Assembly (NCBI RefSeq): GCF_019649055.1
Contig: NW_026570310.1
Span: 540,558 to 604,557, forward strand
Origin: Paramacrobiotus metropolitanus
Taxonomy: Eukaryota; Tardigrada; Eutardigrada; Parachela; Macrobiotidae
Direction of reading: 5' to 3'
DNA length: 64,000 nucleotides
The notes beneath the pieces are model-generated. The model saw only the letters and a program-made list of their open reading frames with translations, did no database searches and had not been told where the DNA came from. Positions 59,501 through 64,000 of the stretch are shown piece by piece. The translations under genes and the position numbers were made by a program. How positions within the stretch are numbered: position 1 is the first letter of the stretch; the number at the start of each line of letters is the position of its first letter.

Positions 59501-62500
59501 ACCGTTATTGTATGATATCATATTCAAGTCCGCTTATCTGCGGTCGTAGATTGACTTGCTTACTTTTGTTACTTAAATTAAGCCAAATAAATTTTCACTC
59601 ATTTCATTCGATTTAATATTTTGGCCCTTTTACCAGATTTTTAAAGGCTATTATAGTCAGGTTTTTTTCAAAAAAATGACTTTTTTTAAAGTTGTTCAGA
59701 TGACCACTATTTCGCTGAGCGAGTAAAATCTCGAAAGATTGAACCGAGTTCTTTGTATTTTTGAATCGACGGCAGTGGCAAAATTGTTTGTGCAAAGATT
59801 AGTTACGTTAATATAGATTTCAGCTTATGATAACAGACAGAACTGTTTAGCAAGCCAGTCACGGTATGTACCGTGAGGTTGCTAATAGTGTGAATCTTTT
59901 GTAGCTGTTTCGAGCAACGTGGAACTACACCAAACGGTCGTATGGATGATAACGGTGTAGCAAAAAATCGGATTACGTTCATACATGGGATTAGAAGGAC
60001 GAATTGTTTTGCACGTCAACGGTTATTATCGTGAGATCGTAAACAGTTTGAACCGCTTTTAACTACCTAGAGCAACGTAGAATCGCACCGAACAATCATA
60101 CGGAAGAGGATGGTATAGCACAAAACCGGATTTTGTTCAAACATGTGATTGCGAAAAGAATTGTTCAGTGGCGCCAACGGATGTATATCGCCTGCTTGCA
60201 AATGATGTGTCCTGTTTGTATTAGCTAGGCCAGCACGAAACAGCTCCATTTTTGATGATGGAATGTTCTAGTACTGACCAGCTAATATCCATGGAAATAT
60301 ATAACCGTTATTGTATGATATCATATTCAAGTCCGCTTATCTACGGTCGTAGATTGACTTGCTTACTTTTGTTACTTAAATTAAGCCAAATAAATTTTCA
60401 ACATATTTCATTCGATTTAATTTTTCGGCCTTTTACCAGATTTTTAAAGGCTATTATAGTCAGGTTTTTTCAAAAAATGACTTTTTTAAAAGTTGTTCAG
60501 ATGACCACTATTTTGCTGAGCGAGTAAAATCTCGAAAGATTGAACCGAGTTCTTTATATTTTTGAATCGACGGCAGTGGCAAAATTGTTTGTCCAAAGAT
60601 TAGTTACGTTAATATAGATTTCAGCTTATGATAACAGACAGAACTGTTTAGGCCAGTCACGGTATGTACCGTGAGGTTGCTAATAGTGTGAATCTTTTGT
60701 AGCTGTTTCGAGCAACGTGGAATTACACCAAACGGTCGTATGGATGATAACGGTGTAGCAAAAAATCGGATTACGTTCATACATGGGATTAGAAGGACGA
60801 ATTGTTTTGCACGTCAACGGTTATTATCGTGAGATCGTAAACAGTTTGAACCGCTTTTAACTACCTAGAGCAACGTAGAATCGCACCGAACAATCATACG
60901 GAAGAGGATGGTATAGCACAAAACCGGATTTTGTTCAAACATGTGATTGCGAAAAAGAATTGTTCAGTGGCGCCAACGGATGTATATCGCCTGCTTGCAA
61001 ATGATGTGTCCTGTTTAGGCCAGCTAGGCCAGCACGAAACAGCTCCATTTTTGATGATGGAATGTTCTAGTACTGACCAGCTAATATCCATGGAAATATA
61101 TAACCGTTATTGTATGATATCATATTCAAGTCCGCTTATCTACGGTCGTAGATTGACTTGCTTACTTTTGTTACTTAAATTAAGCCAAATAAATTTTCAG
61201 TCATTTCATTCGATTTAATTTTTCGGCCTTTTACCAGATTTTTAAAGGCTATAGTCAGGTTTTTTCAAAAAATGACTTTTTTAAAAGTTGTTCAGATGAC
61301 CACTATTTTGCTGAGCGAGTAAAATCTCGAAAGATTGAACCGAGTTCTTTATATTTTTGAATCGACGGCAGTGGCAAAATTGTTTGTCCAAAGATTAGTT
61401 ACGTTAATATAGATTTCAGCTTATGATAACAGACAGAACTGTTTAGGCCAGTCACGGTATGTACCGTGAGGTTGCTAATAGTGTGAATCTTTTGTAGCTG
61501 CTTCGAGCAACGTGGAATTACACCAAACGGTCGTATGGATGATAACGGTGTAGCAAAAAATCGGATTACGTTCATACATGGGATTAGAAGGACGAATTGT
61601 TTTGCACGTCAACGGTTATTATCGTGAGATCGTAAACAGTTTGAACCGCTTTTAACTACCTAGAGCAACGTAGAATCGCACCGAACAATCATATACGGAG
61701 AGGATGGTATAGCACAAAACCGGATTTTGTTCAAACATGTGATTGCGAAAAGAATTGTTCAGTGGCGCCAACGGATGTATATCGCCTGCTTGCAAATGAT
61801 GTGTCCTGTTTGTGGCCAGCTAGGCCAGCACGAAACAGCTCCATTTTTGATGATGGAATGTTCTAGTACTGACCAGCTAATATCCATGGAAATATATAAC
61901 CGTTATTGTATGATATCATATTCAAGTCCGCTTATCTACGGTCGTAGATTGACTTGCTTACTTTTGTTACTTAAATTAAGCCAAATAAATTTTCAGTCAT
62001 TTCATTCTGATTTAATTTTTCGGCCTTTTACCAGATTTTTAAAGGCTATAGTCAGGTTTTTTCAAAAAATGACTTTTTTAAAAGTTGTTCAGATGACCAC
62101 TATTTTGCTGAGCGAGTAAAATCTCGAAAGATTGAACCGAGTTCTTTATATTTTTGAATCGACGGCAGTGGCAAAATTGTTTGTCCAAAGATTAGTTACG
62201 TTAATATAGATTTCAGCTTATGATAACAGACAGAACTGTTTGTAAGCCAGTCACGGTATGTACCGTGAGGTTGCTAATAGTGTGAATCTTTTGTAGCTGC
62301 TTCGAGCAACGTGGAACTACACCAAACGGTCGTATGGATGATAACGGTGTAGCAAAAAATCGGATTACGTTCATACATGGGATTAGAAGGACGAATTGTT
62401 TTGCACGTCAACGGTTATTATCGTGAGATCGTAAACAGTTTGAACCGCTTTTAACTACCTAGAGCAACGTAGAATCGCACCGAACAATCATACGGAAGAG

Positions 62501-64000
62501 GATGGTATAGCACAAAACCGGATTTTGTTCAAACATGTGATTGCGAAAAGAATTGTTCAGTGGCGCCAACGGATGTATATCGCCTGCTTGCAAATGATGT
62601 GTCCTGTTTGTTTAGGCCAGCTAGGCCAGCAACGAAACAGCTCCATTTTTGATGATGGAATGTTCTAGTACTGACCAGCTAATATCCATGGAAATATATA
62701 ACCGTTATTGTATGATATCATATTCAAGTCCGCTTATCTACGGTCGTAGATTGACTTGCTTACTTTTGTTACTTAAATTAAGCCAAATAAATTTTCAGTC
62801 ATTTCATCTGATTTAATTTTTCGGCCTTTTTACCAGATTTTTAGCTATTATAGTCAGGTTTTTTCAAAAAATGACTTTTTTAAAAGTTGTTCAGATGACC
62901 ACTATTTTGCTGAGCGAGTAAAATCTCGAAAGATTGAACCGAGTTCTTTATATTTTTGAATCGACGGCAGTGGCAAAATTGTTTGTGCAAAGATTAGTTA
63001 CGTTAATATAGATTTCAGCTTATGATAACAGACAGAACTGTTTGTAAGCCAGTCACGGTATGTACCGTGAGGTTGCTAATAGTGTGAATCTTTTGTAGCT
63101 GCCTCGAGCAACGTGGAATTTCACCAAACGGTCGTATGGATGATAACGGTGTAGCAAAAAATCGGATTACGTTCATACATGGGATTAGAAGGACGAATTG
63201 TTTTGCACGTCAACGGTTATTATCGTGAGATCGTAAACAGTTTGAACCGCTTTTAATTACCTAGAGCAACGTAGAATTGCACCGAACAATCATACGGAAG
63301 AGGATGGTATAGCACAAAACCGGATTTTGTTCAAACATGTGATTGCGAAAAAGAATTGTTCAGTGGCGCCAACGGATGTATATCGCCTGCTTGCAAATGA
63401 TGTGTCCTGTTTGTGGCCAGCTAGGCCAGCACGAAACAGCTCCATTTTGATGGAATGTTCTAGAACTGACCAGCTAATATCCATGGAAATATATGACCGT
63501 TATTGTATGATATCATATTCAAGCCCGCTTATCTACGGTCGTAGATTGAATTGCTTACTTTTGTTACTTAAATTAAGCCAAATAAATTTCAGTCATTTCA
63601 TTCGATTTAATTTTTTCGGCCTTCTCAGATTTTTAAAGGCTATTGTTTTTTTCAAAAAAAATGATTTTTTTAAAAGTTATTCAGATGACCACTATTTTGC
63701 TGAGCGAGTAAAATCTCGAAAGACTGAACCGAGTTCTTTATATTTTGAATCGATGGCAGTGGCAAAATTGTTTGTCCAAAGATCAGTTACGTTAATATAG
63801 ATTTCAGCTTATGATAACAGACAGAACTGTTTAGGCCAGTCACGGTATGTACCGTGAGGTTGCTATAGTGTGAATCTTTGTAGCTGTTTCGAGCAACGTG
63901 GAATTACACCAAACGGTCGTATGGATGATAACGGTGTAGCAAAAATCGGATTACGTTCATGATGGATTAGAAGGACGAATTGTTTGCACGTCAACGGTTA
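38532..64000. repeat. Satellite B: about 802-bp tandem repeat, about 32 units, running off the window
   Basis: The landmark GGATGTATATCGC recurs about every 800-805 bp from 38.75 kb to 63.37 kb. Two intervals are short by about 120 bp (38.75-39.43 and 41.84-42.52 kb). Units at 43-47 kb are almost identical; those at the right end collect small indels. Each unit carries an 18-bp dyad (TCACGGTA-TG-TACCGTGA, for example 42997-43014) and the 10-bp palindrome ATGATATCAT. A 90-95 codon frame is open in most units but its changes are mostly amino-acid-altering, so it is not taken as a gene. Such arrays are typical of centromeric, pericentromeric or subtelomeric heterochromatin. Confidence 0.98.
42997..43014. 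promoter_or_regulatory. Dyad symmetry conserved in satellite B units (example copy)
   Basis: Arms TCACGGTA and TACCGTGA flank TG. The dyad is kept in nearly every unit, in the first units with an ATGC centre. It could be a protein-binding site or simply an inherited palindrome. Confidence 0.6.

Noticed and set aside
38752-63800. A 90-95 codon frame (MYIACLQMMCPVCGQLGQ...) open in almost every satellite B unit
   Set aside because: Differences between units mostly change amino acids (Asn/Asp, Thr/Asn, Tyr/Cys, Pro/Ser, Arg/His) and frame is lost in several units, so there is no sign of selection on a protein. Repetition alone explains its recurrence.
58600-63850. TTAGG-like strings as interstitial telomere repeats
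   Set aside because: They occur singly within satellite units as TTTAGGCC and never in tandem, so a telomeric origin is not supported.
38532-64000. CRISPR-like array
   Set aside because: Units of about 802 bp without short repeat-spacer structure; this is a eukaryotic satellite.

Overview
The window reads as nuclear DNA of an invertebrate animal. Several genes are split by short GT-AG introns (about 40-350 bp), one contains a haspin-type kinase with eukaryote-specific motifs, and the right 29 kb is tandem satellite DNA. I cannot name the species. All product names rest on motifs read by eye; no database search was possible.

Layout. (1) 1-10.4 kb is a dense virus-like block. It holds the 3' end of a ribonucleotide reductase small subunit, two BIR-domain (IAP-like) genes, a family B DNA polymerase of the protein-primed Maverick/Polinton/adintovirus type split by three introns, a packaging-type ATPase starting just behind the polymerase, and a convergent pair of overlapping genes (a membrane-anchored protein and a small protein with a PC4-like region and a SUMO-interaction-like motif). 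No integrase, protease or capsid gene is visible, so the element must continue left of the window or be incomplete. (2) 10.7-18.5 kb has two minus-strand genes: a multi-exon gene that appears to join a JmjC demethylase-like domain to an OTU protease-like domain, and an SGNH-hydrolase-like protein with a long charged coiled coil. Whether they belong to the viral block or to the host is open. (3) 18.5-31.6 kb is mostly AT-rich and non-coding, with a striking inverted-repeat cluster at 19.8-20.6 kb, two lineage-specific-looking minus-strand genes (21.4-24.2 kb), a frameshifted dTDP-glucose 4,6-dehydratase relic (25 kb), hairpins and a 35-bp minisatellite. (4) 31.7-34.6 kb is a five-exon haspin kinase gene. 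(5) 35.25-38.53 kb is a ~317-bp satellite, which switches abruptly to a ~802-bp satellite (38.53 kb to the window end, about 32 copies).

How the parts fit. The left block has the logic of a mid-size DNA virus: dNTP supply (RNR), genome copying (PolB), packaging (ATPase) and suppression of host cell death (two BIR proteins). PolB, the ATPase and one BIR gene are still open, and the genes have TATA boxes and poly(A) signals, so the insertion is either young or maintained. One BIR gene carries an in-frame stop, and the JmjC-OTU gene has one in-exon frame change and one unresolved exon junction. The satellites to the right suggest a heterochromatic neighbourhood.
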